DNA of 64,000 nucleotides from Agromyces salentinus (lineage in GTDB: Bacteria; Actinomycetota; Actinomycetes; Actinomycetales; Microbacteriaceae): assembly GCF_009749395.1 (NCBI RefSeq), contig NZ_WBIR01000016.1, positions 1 through 64,000 of the forward strand, in the 5' to 3' direction. Position numbers and translations under genes: made by a program. A model generated the notes under the pieces. That model was not told the origin of the DNA. It saw nothing but the letters and a program-made list of their open reading frames with translations, and made no database searches. Below are positions 25,490-34,276 of the stretch, piece by piece. How positions within the stretch are numbered: the first letter of the stretch is position 1; each line of letters starts with the position of its first letter.

Positions 25490-26329
25490 TCAGCGCGGCG
25501 CGGACCCAGTCGCGACCGGCCTCGAGTCGTCGTTGGACCACTGACTCCAGGAGCCGGGGAAGAGCGCCGCGTCGATGCCCGCGATCGCGAGCGCGGCGAC
25601 CTGGTGGCTGGCGGCGACGCCGGACCCGCAGGACGCGGCCACGGGCGTGCCAGGCACGACGCCGAGGGCCGCGAACCGCTCGGCGAGCACGTCGGGGGCG
25701 AGGAACCGCCCATCGGCGTCGAGGGTTCCGGTGGTCGGCGACGACACGGCACCCGGGATGTGCCCGGCCTTCGGGTCAACGGGCTCGACCTCGCCGCGGT
25801 AGCGCTCGGCGGCACGGACGTCGAGCAGGACCCCGCGATCCGGGAGGGCCGCCGCCTCGTCGATGTCGATGACGGGCATGGCCCCGAAATGCGCCGTCGC
25901 GTCGCCCGGTTCGGGAACGTTCACGCCGGTCTCGAGCGAGTACCCGTCGGCGACCCAGGCGTCGATGCCGCCGTCGAGCATGAGCACGGACTCGTGGCCC
26001 GCGTGGCGCAGCAGCCACCACGCGCGCGCCGCCGCCTGGTTCGAGGTCGTGTCGGTGACGACGACGAGGTCGCCGGAGCGGATGCCCCAGCGCCGCATCG
26101 CGTCCGTGAAGGCCGCCTCGGTCGGGAGCGGATGGCGCCCGCGGCCGGCGACACCGTGGTCGGAGAGCTCGTCCTCGACGTCGACCGAGACCGCCGTCGG
26201 GATATGCCCGGCGCGGTATGCCTCGAGTCCGTGGGGCTCGGCGAGGGTCCAGCGCGCATCGAGCACGACGGTCCGCATGCCCGACTCGATGCGGGCGGCC
26301 AGTTCGCGGACGGAGATGAGGATCGACAT
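25490..26329 (-). CDS. sseA: Sulfurtransferase with two rhodanese domains (3-mercaptopyruvate type)
   Basis: This 279-residue tandem rhodanese has an N-terminal inactive domain (residues 1-140, VVLDARWTLAEP) and a C-terminal active domain with Cys234 in CGSGVAASHQ. The CGSGV loop is characteristic of 3-mercaptopyruvate sulfurtransferases rather than thiosulfate rhodaneses (CRKG-type). It would move sulfane sulfur to thiols or cyanide in the cytoplasm. GGAGGG precedes the ATG. The neighbouring genes give no pathway hint. The name follows the family; the donor preference is inferred from the loop. Confidence 0.87.
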   Translation of the reverse strand: MSILISVRELAARIESGMRTVVLDARWTLAEPHGLEAYRAGHIPTAVSVDVEDELSDHGVAGRGRHPLPTEAAFTDAMRRWGIRSGDLVVVTDTTSNQAAARAWWLLRHAGHESVLMLDGGIDAWVADGYSLETGVNVPEPGDATAHFGAMPVIDIDEAAALPDRGVLLDVRAAERYRGEVEPVDPKAGHIPGAVSSPTTGTLDADGRFLAPDVLAERFAALGVVPGTPVAASCGSGVAASHQVAALAIAGIDAALFPGSWSQWSNDDSRPVATGSAPR

Positions 26330-26474
26330 CCCTCCATCCTGCGCCATCCCGCCCCCGCCGCGGCATCCGCCGGACGACCGTTCGCTCGCCGGATGCCGGA
26401 GAAGCCGCGCCCGCGGCCCCTCGCCCCCGGTAAACTGGCCGGACGGACGATTGCTGCTGGCGTGAGGAGGATGG

Positions 26475-29400
26475 ATGATCCTCAGTCTCGCGATCTTCGC
26501 GGCGGTCTCCCTCGTGACGCCGTGGTTGGCGAGACTCCTGGGTCGCCGCGTGTTCATGCTCATCGCATTCGTGCCGGCTGCGGCATTCGTCCTGCTGCTG
26601 ACCTGGCTGCCCGGGGTGCTCGCCGGCACGCCCGTGGTCGAGAACGTGCAATGGATCCCCGAGCTCGGCATCTCGCTGAGCTTCCGGCTCGACGCCCTGG
26701 CCCTCATCCTCGCCCTCGTGGTCACCGGCGTCGGCGCACTCGTGCTCCTGTACTGCACCTGGTACTTCACCGACGACGAGCCGGCGCTGGGTCGGTTCGC
26801 GGCTCTCCTCCTCGCCTTCGCGGGCGTGATGCTCGGCCTCGTCACCTCCGACGATGTGTTCGTGCTCTTCGTCTTCTGGGAGGCCACGAGCGTGCTCTCG
26901 TACCTCCTGATCGGCCACTACACGGGCCGCAAGGAGAGCCGCGGCGCCGCCCTCCAGGCCCTCACCGTCACGACGTTCGGCGGCCTCGCGATGCTCGTCG
27001 GCCTCGTCGTGCTCGCGGTCGACGGCGGCACGACCTCGCTCTCCGAACTCGTGGCGAACCCCGTCGTGGGCACCGCGGGCGAGTGGGGCATCGCGCTCGT
27101 GCTCGTCGGCGCGATCTCGAAGAGCGCGCTCGTCCCGTTCCACTTCTGGCTCCCGGCCGCCATGGCGGCGCCGACCCCGGTGAGCGCGTACCTGCACGCC
27201 GCCGCGATGGTCAAGGCTGGCGTCTACCTCGTCGCGCGCCTCGCCCCCGGCTACGCCGACCTCGAGGTGTGGCATCCGATCGTCGTCGGACTCGGCGTGC
27301 TCACCATGCTCGTCGGCGGATGGCGCGCGCTCCGCCAGTACGACCTGAAGCTGCTGCTCGCGTACGGCACCGTCAGCCAGCTCGGCTTCCTGGTGATCGT
27401 GACCGGGTTCGGCACGCGCGATGCGGCCCTCGCCGGTATCGCGCTGCTCCTCGCGCACGCGATGTTCAAGGCGGCCCTGTTCCTCACGGTCGGAATCATC
27501 GACCACGCCGCCGGCACGCGCGACTGGCGCAAGCTGTCAGAGCTCGGCCGTCGCATGCCGGTCGTGACCGCGATCGCCGTGCTCGCGGCGGCGTCGATGG
27601 CCGGGGTGCCCCCGCTCCTCGGCTACGTCGCGAAGGAGGGCGTGTTCACCGCGCTGCTCGAGGCCGGCACCGGCTGGGCCTGGTTCGCGCTCATCGGGGC
27701 GCTCCTGGGCTCGGTGCTCACGGTCGCGTACACCGTGCGCTTCATCTGGGGGGCCTTCTCCACGAAGCCGGATGTCGCGCCCACGCCGCTGCACTCCGCC
27801 GGCCCGGCGATCTCGATCGCCCCCGCCACCCTGGCCGTCGGCAGCCTCGTCGCGGCCTTCGCGATCTCGTTCATCGAGCCGCTGCTCGCGGCCTACGCCG
27901 ACGAGCTTCCCGGCCCGCACGACTACCACCTCGCGCTCTGGCACGGCCTCGAGCCCGCACTGTTCCTCTCGGCCGGGGTGTTCCTCGTCGGCGGACTGCT
28001 CGCCTGGGCCCGTCGCCCCGTCGCCCGCCTGCAGGCGGCGCTCGTGCCCATGGTCGACTCGAGCCGGGGCTACCTCGGGATCGTCTCCGTCGTCGACCGG
28101 GTCGCCGCGGCGGTGACCACGGCGATCCAGTCGCGGGGCCTGCCCGGGTACCTGACGATCATCGTGGCGGTCTTCATCGGCGGTCTCGGCACCGCGGCGG
28201 TCATGAACACCGACTGGCCCGCCGAGGTGCGGCTCTGGGACTATCCGTCGCAGCCGTTCATCGCGTTCGTCATGTGCGTCGCGGCCGTCGCGGCCGCGCT
28301 CGTGCGCCAGCGCATGACCGCCGTCCTGCTCGTGAGCGTGACCGGTTACGGGCTCGTGCTGCTCTTCGGCATGTCGGGCGCGCCCGACCTCGCGCTCACG
28401 CAGGCGCTCGTCGAGACCATCGTGATCGTCGTCTTCGTGCTCGTGCTGCGCCGGCTCCCCAAGCAGATCGCGCAGCGCAACCCTCCGGTCCACAAGGTCG
28501 CCCGCGGCATCATCGGCGCCGTGGCCGGCGCCGTCATGGGCGTCATCGGCCTCGTGGCGCTCGGCGCCCGCGTGGAGCCGACGATCGCGAACGGACTGCC
28601 GGCACTCGCCCTCGAGGCGCACGGCAAGAACATCGTGAACGTCATGCTCGTCGACATCCGCGCCTGGGACACGCTCGGCGAGATCTCGGTGCTCGTCGCC
28701 GTCGCCACGGGCGTCGCGAGCCTCATCTTCGTCTCGGGACGCACGGGTGGAGCACCCCGCCTCGACGACGTCGACCTGGGTCTCGACCGGCGCGACCGCA
28801 TGCGTCCGCTGCCCGAGCCGGCCTCGAGCATCCGGGCACCGCGCACCAGCCTCGCGAACACCGATGGCGAGACGGATGCCGCAGCCGACGCCGCCTCCAC
28901 GAGGCAGACCTGGCTCCTGGCCGGCCGCACGATCTCGCCGCAGAACCGGTCGATCCTCATCGAGGTGCTCGTGCGACTGCTCTTCCACCCCGCCATCGTC
29001 GTCTCGGTCTTCCTGCTGTTCGTCGGCCACAACGCGCCAGGCGGCGGCTTCGCCGGCGGGCTGCTGGCCGGGCTCGCGCTCGTGGCGCGGTACCTCGCGG
29101 GCGGCCGCTACGAGCTCGGCGAGGCGGCGCCCGTCGATGCCGGGCGCCTGCTCGGCACCGGCCTGCTGCTCGCCGCCGGCACCGCGACGGCCTCGTTGTT
29201 CTTCGGCGGGGCGGCCCTCCAGTCGGCCTGGTTCGAGGCGGAGGTCCCGGTGCTCGGCACCCTCTCCATCGGCACCTCGACGCTGTTCGACATCGGCGTC
29301 TACCTCGTCGTCGTCGGGCTCGTGCTCGACATCCTGCGCTCGCTCGGCGGCGAGGTCGACCGCCAGGAGGAGGAAGCCGCGCACGACGAGAACCCCGAGG

Positions 29401-29519
29401 CACCGCCCACCACCGCGCCGACACCGCCCCCGCCGGCATCCGCGACGGCCTCCGCGCCGGTCGGAGCCCCGGCCGCCGGCGGGTCCGCCGAGTCGAACGC
29501 CGAGGGGAGCCCCGCATGA
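26475..29519 (+). CDS. mnhA: Mrp/Mnh Na+/H+ antiporter subunit A with fused subunit B domain
   Basis: This 1014-residue subunit is the large NuoL-like ion-translocating subunit of the Mrp antiporter. It carries the proton-channel region SALVPFHFWLPAAMAAPTPVSAYLHAA, VKAGVYLVARL and DLKLLLAYGTVSQLG. A DUF4040-like segment (GAPDLALTQALVETIVIVVFVLVLRRLPK, about residues 635-665) follows. Residues 815-955 form an MrpB domain (LLFHPAIVVSVFLLFVGHNAPGGGFAGGLLAGL), so a separate mnhB gene is absent. The C-terminus is a 50-residue Ala/Pro tail. GAGGAGG precedes the ATG. It heads an operon in which every junction is a 4-nt overlap. The complex exports Na+ in exchange for H+ and supports alkali and salt tolerance. 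Confidence 0.95.
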   Translation: MILSLAIFAAVSLVTPWLARLLGRRVFMLIAFVPAAAFVLLLTWLPGVLAGTPVVENVQWIPELGISLSFRLDALALILALVVTGVGALVLLYCTWYFTDDEPALGRFAALLLAFAGVMLGLVTSDDVFVLFVFWEATSVLSYLLIGHYTGRKESRGAALQALTVTTFGGLAMLVGLVVLAVDGGTTSLSELVANPVVGTAGEWGIALVLVGAISKSALVPFHFWLPAAMAAPTPVSAYLHAAAMVKAGVYLVARLAPGYADLEVWHPIVVGLGVLTMLVGGWRALRQYDLKLLLAYGTVSQLGFLVIVTGFGTRDAALAGIALLLAHAMFKAALFLTVGIIDHAAGTRDWRKLSELGRRMPVVTAIAVLAAASMAGVPPLLGYVAKEGVFTALLEAGTGWAWFALIGALLGSVLTVAYTVRFIWGAFSTKPDVAPTPLHSAGPAISIAPATLAVGSLVAAFAISFIEPLLAAYADELPGPHDYHLALWHGLEPALFLSAGVFLVGGLLAWARRPVARLQAALVPMVDSSRGYLGIVSVVDRVAAAVTTAIQSRGLPGYLTIIVAVFIGGLGTAAVMNTDWPAEVRLWDYPSQPFIAFVMCVAAVAAALVRQRMTAVLLVSVTGYGLVLLFGMSGAPDLALTQALVETIVIVVFVLVLRRLPKQIAQRNPPVHKVARGIIGAVAGAVMGVIGLVALGARVEPTIANGLPALALEAHGKNIVNVMLVDIRAWDTLGEISVLVAVATGVASLIFVSGRTGGAPRLDDVDLGLDRRDRMRPLPEPASSIRAPRTSLANTDGETDAAADAASTRQTWLLAGRTISPQNRSILIEVLVRLLFHPAIVVSVFLLFVGHNAPGGGFAGGLLAGLALVARYLAGGRYELGEAAPVDAGRLLGTGLLLAAGTATASLFFGGAALQSAWFEAEVPVLGTLSIGTSTLFDIGVYLVVVGLVLDILRSLGGEVDRQEEEAAHDENPEAPPTTAPTPPPPASATASAPVGAPAAGGSAESNAEGSPA

Positions 29520-30067
29520 CCGGTTCGCTCACCCTCGTGATCCTGATGGCCGTGATGTTCGGCGCGGGCATCTCGATCATGCTCGAGCGCAGCCTCACCC
29601 GCGTGCTCATCGGATTCCTGCTCGTCGGCAACGCGGTCAACGTGCTCATCTACCTCATGAGCGGCGCGCCCGGCCTTGCCCCGATCCTCGGCGAGGGCGT
29701 CGACCCCGACGAGATCTCCGACCCGCTGCCGCAGGCGTTCGTCCTCACGGCCATCGTCATCAACCTCGGCATCACGGCGTTCATGCTCGCGCTCATCTAC
29801 CGCTCGTGGTGGCTCGCGCAGCTCGGCGCGAAGGGCGACCTCATCGACGACGAGGAGGAGGACCTGCACGACGCCGAGGAGGCCGCCGACCTCATCCGCA
29901 TCTCGGCGGAGGACGACGCGGCGGTCCAGGAGATCATCGAGGCGAGCGACGAGGAGTTCGTGGACTCGCTCGACGACGAGCTCGAGCTCGAGGCATCCGC
30001 TCGCGACGACCTCGAACGCCGGGGTCCGTCGACGGGCGGATCCCGACCCCCGGAGGACGAGAGATGA
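29516..30067 (+). CDS. mnhC: Mrp/Mnh antiporter subunit C with acidic C-terminal tail
   Basis: This 183-residue NuoK-like subunit has three membrane helices: LVILMAVMFGAGISIML, VLIGFLLVGNAVNVLIYLMSG and QAFVLTAIVINLGITAFMLALIYRS. The membrane part ends near residue 105. A further 75-residue, strongly acidic cytoplasmic tail (DDEEEDLHDAEEAADL) follows, making the protein longer than most MnhC proteins (about 110-150). The ATG overlaps the mnhA stop in ATGA. It is a structural part of the Mrp complex, probably at the interface of the A and D subunits. Confidence 0.93.
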   Translation: MTGSLTLVILMAVMFGAGISIMLERSLTRVLIGFLLVGNAVNVLIYLMSGAPGLAPILGEGVDPDEISDPLPQAFVLTAIVINLGITAFMLALIYRSWWLAQLGAKGDLIDDEEEDLHDAEEAADLIRISAEDDAAVQEIIEASDEEFVDSLDDELELEASARDDLERRGPSTGGSRPPEDER

Positions 30068-31644
30068 CCGCCGCCCTCGTGCCCCTCGTCGTGCTGCTGC
30101 CGTTGCTCGGCGCGGCATCCGCCCTCATCCTCGGCCGCCACCGGCGCGCGCAGGTCGGCGTGAGCGTCGCCGTGCTGGCGGCCGTCGCCGTCGTCGCCGG
30201 CGTGCTGCTCGCCACCGTCGATGCCGGCGAACCGCTCGCGGTCACGATCGGCGCCTGGCCCGCACCGTACGGCATCGTGCTCGTCGTCGACCGGCTGTCG
30301 GCGATCATGCTGCTGGTCTCCGCGGTCGTGCTCCTCGTCGTGCTCATCTACGCCGTGGGCCAGGGCGTCGCCGACCGGCATCGGGAGACCCCGGTCTCGA
30401 TCTTCCACCCGAGCTACCTGATCCTGTCGGCGGGCGTGTTCAACGCGTTCATCGCCGGCGACCTCTTCAACCTCTACGTCGGGTTCGAGATCCTCCTCTC
30501 GGCCAGCTACGTGCTGCTCACCCTCGGCGGCACGGGCGAGCGCATCCGCGCGGGCGTCACGTACATCATCGTGAGCCTCGTCTCGTCGCTGTTCTTCCTC
30601 AGCGCGATCGCGCTCATCTACGGCGCGACCGGCACGGCGAACCTCGCGCAGCTGTCCGTGCGCATCGCGGAGCTGCCCGAGAACGTGCAGCTGATCCTGC
30701 ACCTGCTGCTGCTCATCGCGTTCGGCATCAAGGCGGCCGTGTTCCCGCTCTCGTTCTGGTTGCCCGACTCGTATCCGACGGCGCCGGCCCCGGTCACGGC
30801 GGTGTTCGCGGGCCTGCTCACGAAGGTCGGCGTCTACGCCATCATCCGGACCGAGACCCTGATCTTCGCCGAGCACGACCTGTCGATGCTGCTCATGGTG
30901 GTCGGCGGGCTCACGATGGTCATCGGCATCCTCGGCGCCCTCACGCAGGCCGACGTCAAGCGACTGCTCTCGTTCACGCTCGTGAGCCACATCGGCTACA
31001 TGATCTTCGGCATCGCGCTCACCACGCAGCTCGGCATGGCCGCGACGATCTACTACGTGGTGCACCACATCACGGTGCAGACGACGCTGTTCCTCACGAC
31101 CGGACTCATCGAGCGGTTCGGCGGCGCGACCTCCATCAACCGGCTCGCCGGCCTGCTCAAGGCCTCCCCCCTGCTCGGGATCCTGTTCTTCATCCCCGCC
31201 CTGAACCTCGGCGGCATCCCGCCGTTCTCCGGGTTCCTCGGCAAGACGGGCCTCTTCCTCGCGGGCGGCGAGGAGGCCGCGGCCGACCCGGCGACGGCCT
31301 GGCTCGTCTGGGTCGTCATCGCGGCCGGCGCGATCACCTCGCTCATCACGCTCTACGCGCTCACCCGGTTCTGGAACATGGCGTTCTGGCGGCCGCGCGA
31401 CGACCTCGACGGCTACGAGTCGGTGCTGCTCGGCTCGGTGCTCGAGGCACCGGAGGGCGCCACCGTCACCGCCACGAAGACCACGCCCCGCCTCATGGTG
31501 GCCGCGACCACGGTGCTCGTGGTCGTGACCCTGCTGCTCACCGTCTTCGCGGGCCCGATCTTCGGCCTCGCCGATCGAGCGGCCGCCAACCTCATCGACC
31601 CGTCCGTCTACATCTCGCTCGTCTTCCCCGGAGGTGCGCCGTGA
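30064..31644 (+). CDS. mnhD: Mrp/Mnh antiporter subunit D
   Basis: This 526-residue NuoN/NuoM-like ion-translocating subunit has about fourteen helices. Signature regions are NAFIAGDLFNLYVGFEILLSASYVLL, GIKAAVFPLSFWLPDSYPTAPAPVTAVFAGLLTKVGVYAI and DVKRLLSFTLVSHIGYMIFGIAL, with the channel lysines in place. The gene overlaps mnhC upstream (ATGA) and mnhE downstream (GTGA). Together with MnhA it forms the proton and sodium paths of the antiporter. Confidence 0.95.
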   Translation: MTAALVPLVVLLPLLGAASALILGRHRRAQVGVSVAVLAAVAVVAGVLLATVDAGEPLAVTIGAWPAPYGIVLVVDRLSAIMLLVSAVVLLVVLIYAVGQGVADRHRETPVSIFHPSYLILSAGVFNAFIAGDLFNLYVGFEILLSASYVLLTLGGTGERIRAGVTYIIVSLVSSLFFLSAIALIYGATGTANLAQLSVRIAELPENVQLILHLLLLIAFGIKAAVFPLSFWLPDSYPTAPAPVTAVFAGLLTKVGVYAIIRTETLIFAEHDLSMLLMVVGGLTMVIGILGALTQADVKRLLSFTLVSHIGYMIFGIALTTQLGMAATIYYVVHHITVQTTLFLTTGLIERFGGATSINRLAGLLKASPLLGILFFIPALNLGGIPPFSGFLGKTGLFLAGGEEAAADPATAWLVWVVIAAGAITSLITLYALTRFWNMAFWRPRDDLDGYESVLLGSVLEAPEGATVTATKTTPRLMVAATTVLVVVTLLLTVFAGPIFGLADRAAANLIDPSVYISLVFPGGAP

Positions 31645-32384
31645 CCGACGACGCCCAGGCCGGGCACGACCCGACGCGCAGCACCGGTCGAGCGGATGCT
31701 GCGAGCCGGCCGGATGCCGCGGACGGGCCGGACACCGCCCGCCGCCCCCGCGGCACCACGGGCCCCGCGACCGACTCGATCCCCGAGATGTCCCGCTGGT
31801 GGAGTGTCTGGCGGCAGCTGCCGCTGCTCGTCGCCCTCGTCGCCCTCTGGTGCTTCCTCTGGGACCACATCGACGCACTGACCATCGTGTCGGGCATCGC
31901 ACTGGCGGTGCTCGTCACCCGGACGCTCTACCTGCCGCCGGTGCTGCTCAGCGGACGCTTCAACGTGTGGCGGGGCCTCCTCCTCGGACTGCGGATGATG
32001 TACGACGTCGTCTTCGCGTCCCTGCAGGTCGCGTGGTTCTCGATCAACCCGCGCTGGAAGCCGATGAACTCGATCATCGCCGTGCAGCTGCTCACCAGGT
32101 CCGACCTCGTGACCACCCTGACGGCGGAGGCCATCTCGGTCGTGCCCGGAACCGTGGTCGTCGACATCGACCGCGAGCGGGGCCTGCTCTACCTGCACGC
32201 CCTCGGCACCCGCACGGCCGCCGACATCGAGCGCACCCGCACGGCCGTGCTCGGCACCGAGGAGCGCATCGTGCTCGCCATCGGCACGCGCGAACAGGCG
32301 GCGTCGGTGCACCGGGCCAGGCGCGATCGCCGCGCCGCGCGCGACTCCGTCGTCACCCCGCCGCCGAAGGGAGAACGTCCATGA
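31641..32384 (+). CDS. mnhE: Mrp/Mnh antiporter subunit E
   Basis: This 247-residue subunit starts at GTG with GGAGGT upstream. After a 50-residue variable lead come two or three hydrophobic helices (PLLVALVALWCFLWDHIDALTIVSGIALAVLV) and the conserved cytosolic domain FSINPRWKPMNSIIAVQLLTRSDLVTTLTAEAISVVPGTVVVDIDRE, diagnostic of MnhE. The lead and the basic C-terminal tail (HRARRDRRAARDSV) are longer than in typical 160-residue homologues. It overlaps its neighbours by 4 nt on each side. Confidence 0.93.
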   Translation: MTDDAQAGHDPTRSTGRADAASRPDAADGPDTARRPRGTTGPATDSIPEMSRWWSVWRQLPLLVALVALWCFLWDHIDALTIVSGIALAVLVTRTLYLPPVLLSGRFNVWRGLLLGLRMMYDVVFASLQVAWFSINPRWKPMNSIIAVQLLTRSDLVTTLTAEAISVVPGTVVVDIDRERGLLYLHALGTRTAADIERTRTAVLGTEERIVLAIGTREQAASVHRARRDRRAARDSVVTPPPKGERP

Positions 32385-32653
32385 CCTTCCTGACCCTCGT
32401 GAGCATCGTCGCGGGCATCATGTTCGGCATCGGCGCGATCGCGTGCGTCATCCGAATCATCAAGGGCCCGTCGATCCTCGACCGCGCCCTCGCGACCGAC
32501 GTGCTGCTCGCGATCGCGATCTGCGCCCTCGGTGCGGAGATGGCGCTCAACCGGCACACCGACACGCTCGTCATCCTCCTCGTGCTCGCGATGTTCGCGG
32601 TCGTCGGCTCGATCTCGATCGCCCGGTTCATGGGAAAGCAGGACGCCTCGTGA
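32381..32653 (+). CDS. mnhF: Mrp/Mnh antiporter subunit F
   Basis: This 90-residue subunit has three membrane helices and the conserved block IRIIKGPSILDRALATDVLLAIAICALGAEM. The length is as expected for the family. The ATG overlaps the mnhE stop (ATGA), and the stop overlaps the mnhG GTG. It is a small accessory subunit of the Mrp antiporter. Confidence 0.93.
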   Translation: MTFLTLVSIVAGIMFGIGAIACVIRIIKGPSILDRALATDVLLAIAICALGAEMALNRHTDTLVILLVLAMFAVVGSISIARFMGKQDAS

Positions 32654-33030
32654 GCGCGGCCGAGATCGCCGTCGGCCTGCTCATCCTCGTGAGCGGGTTC
32701 CTCTCGATGGCCGCGGGCATCGGCATCGTCCGCTTCCCCGACGTGCTCACCCGGCTCCACGCCGCCACGAAGCCGCAGGTGCTCGGCCTCGCCGCCGTGC
32801 TCGTCGCGATCGTGGTGCAGGTGCCGACCTGGGGCGTGCTCACGACCGTCGTGCTCATCATGACGTTCCAGCTGCTCACGCAGCCGATGACCGCGCACAT
32901 GCTCGGCCGGTCGGCCTATCGCAGCGACCACGTGCGCCGCGACCTCCTCATTGAAGACGACCTCGGCAGCGACATCGCCGAGCACGATCAAGAGGCCGCA
33001 CGGATGCCGCGGGCCGACGACGTCGGCTGA
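32650..33030 (+). CDS. mnhG: Mrp/Mnh antiporter subunit G
   Basis: This 126-residue subunit starts at a GTG overlapping the mnhF stop. Three helices surround the signature GIGIVRFPDVLTRLHAATKPQVLGL, followed by MTFQLLTQPMTAHMLGRSAYR, as in all MnhG proteins. A hydrophilic acidic tail of about 30 residues ends the protein. It is the last gene of the antiporter operon. Confidence 0.93.
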   Translation: MSAAEIAVGLLILVSGFLSMAAGIGIVRFPDVLTRLHAATKPQVLGLAAVLVAIVVQVPTWGVLTTVVLIMTFQLLTQPMTAHMLGRSAYRSDHVRRDLLIEDDLGSDIAEHDQEAARMPRADDVG

Positions 33031-33324
33031 TCGGAGCCCGGCGCGCCGCGCGCCATCCTGGATTCGCACGGATCACGCGCCCCCGCTCCGGGAGTCGGCC
33101 GGGCGTCAGGGTCAGGGCCAGGGCCAGCCGAAGGTCGCGATCGCGCTCGCGGTATCGAGCACGGCCCGGCTGCAGCGGCTCCCGATCGGGAGCCCAGCCG
33201 ACGCGCCGAGGCGCAGTCGTGCCGCGGCCTGTCGCCGGTGGGATGCGGCCTGCGGCATGCGTCCTGCCGGGTTCGCCGTCCACTGGAAACGGCGCAACGA
33301 CGTACGCACGTTCTCCCTCGCGCC
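33031..33324. other. Intergenic stretch without recognisable gene
   Basis: This stretch between mnhG and the terminator-like hairpin is GC-rich. All open frames here run into neighbouring shadows and none looks like a protein. It includes a run of short AGGGCCAGGGCC-type duplications near 33105-33125. No RNA gene or promoter could be supported. Confidence 0.5.
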
Positions 33325-33362
33325 ATGCCAGTTCACCCTCAACGATGAGGGGGAACTGGCAT
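33325..33362. terminator. Terminator-like hairpin, 17-bp stem, between mnhG and paaG
   Basis: ATGCCAGTTCACCCTCA (33325-33341) pairs with 33346-33362 at 16 of 17 positions around the loop ACGA. It lies between the convergent antiporter operon and the paa operon, 70 bp from the paaG stop. Confidence 0.75.
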
Positions 33363-33431
33363 ACCCGAATCGATAACGCCTACGACGGTCTGCGTGCAGG
33401 CGAGAACAGGCAGGAGACCGCACCGACGGCG

Positions 33432-34217
33432 TCAGGCGCGACCGGTGAACTCCGGCTTCCGCTTCTCCTGGAACGCCGCGAAGCCCTCGCGGTAGTCCTC
33501 GGTCTCGCAGAGCGCCGCCTGGGCGCGGTTCTCCTCGTCCATCGACTGCCAGAGCCCGATGCGGCCGTCGCGCAGCGAGGCCACGAGCGCCTTCGAGGCG
33601 ATGAACGCCTGGGTGGCCCCGGATGCCGCGGCGCGGGCCGCGGCGCGGGTGGCATCCGTCACCTCGTCGGCGGGGAAGACCCGCGAGAACAGCCCGGCGG
33701 CGACCGCTTCGGATCCCGACATGAGGCGTCCCGTGACGATGAGGTCCATGGTCCGGTGCGCGCCGAGGCGCTCGACGAAGAGGGCGTGTCCGCCGGAGTC
33801 GAGCGTGGCCCCGAGGTTCGCGAACGGCGAGCCGATCTTCGCGGTGTCGGCCACGTAGACGATGTCGCTCGCCACGAGGAGGCCGAGCCCGACGCCGAGG
33901 CAGGCTCCGTGCGCGACGGCGAAGGTCGGCACCGAGAGCGAGGCCATTCGCTCGAGGAGCGGCTGCACCAGACCGCCGAGGTAGCCGAGCACGTCGTCCT
34001 CTCGCGGGTCGACGCCCGCGATGTCACGGCCGGCGCAGAACGCCCGGCCCTCACCGTGCAGCACGAGAGCGCGAACCTCACCGTCGACCGCGAGACTCTC
34101 GGCCCTGCGGTAGGCGTCGGAGAGCGCGATGAGGTCGTCGGGACCGAGCGCATTCAACTTCTGCGGGGCGTTCAGCACCACTTCCGCCACACGGTCGTTC
34201 ACGCTGAATTCGATCAT
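33432..34217 (-). CDS. paaG: PaaG-like enoyl-CoA isomerase (crotonase family)
   Basis: This 261-residue crotonase-fold enzyme has the oxyanion-hole block GRAFCAGRDIAG and the region GACLGVGLGLLVASDIVYVADTAKIGSPFANLGATLDSGG. The residue after the loop is Asp (LDSGG), as in PaaG, and the two catalytic glutamates of hydratases are absent. It should therefore isomerise ring-1,2-epoxyphenylacetyl-CoA to the oxepin form, the step after PaaABCE. It follows paaE by 59 bp on the same strand and is probably the last gene of the paaABCDE transcript. The choice between PaaG and PaaF rests on these residues. Confidence 0.8.
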   Translation of the reverse strand: MIEFSVNDRVAEVVLNAPQKLNALGPDDLIALSDAYRRAESLAVDGEVRALVLHGEGRAFCAGRDIAGVDPREDDVLGYLGGLVQPLLERMASLSVPTFAVAHGACLGVGLGLLVASDIVYVADTAKIGSPFANLGATLDSGGHALFVERLGAHRTMDLIVTGRLMSGSEAVAAGLFSRVFPADEVTDATRAAARAAASGATQAFIASKALVASLRDGRIGLWQSMDEENRAQAALCETEDYREGFAAFQEKRKPEFTGRA

Positions 34218-34276
34218 GATGCTCCTTCGTCAGGCGAGGCCGACCGCGCCGTCGGCTCGCTCGCAGGGTATCGACG

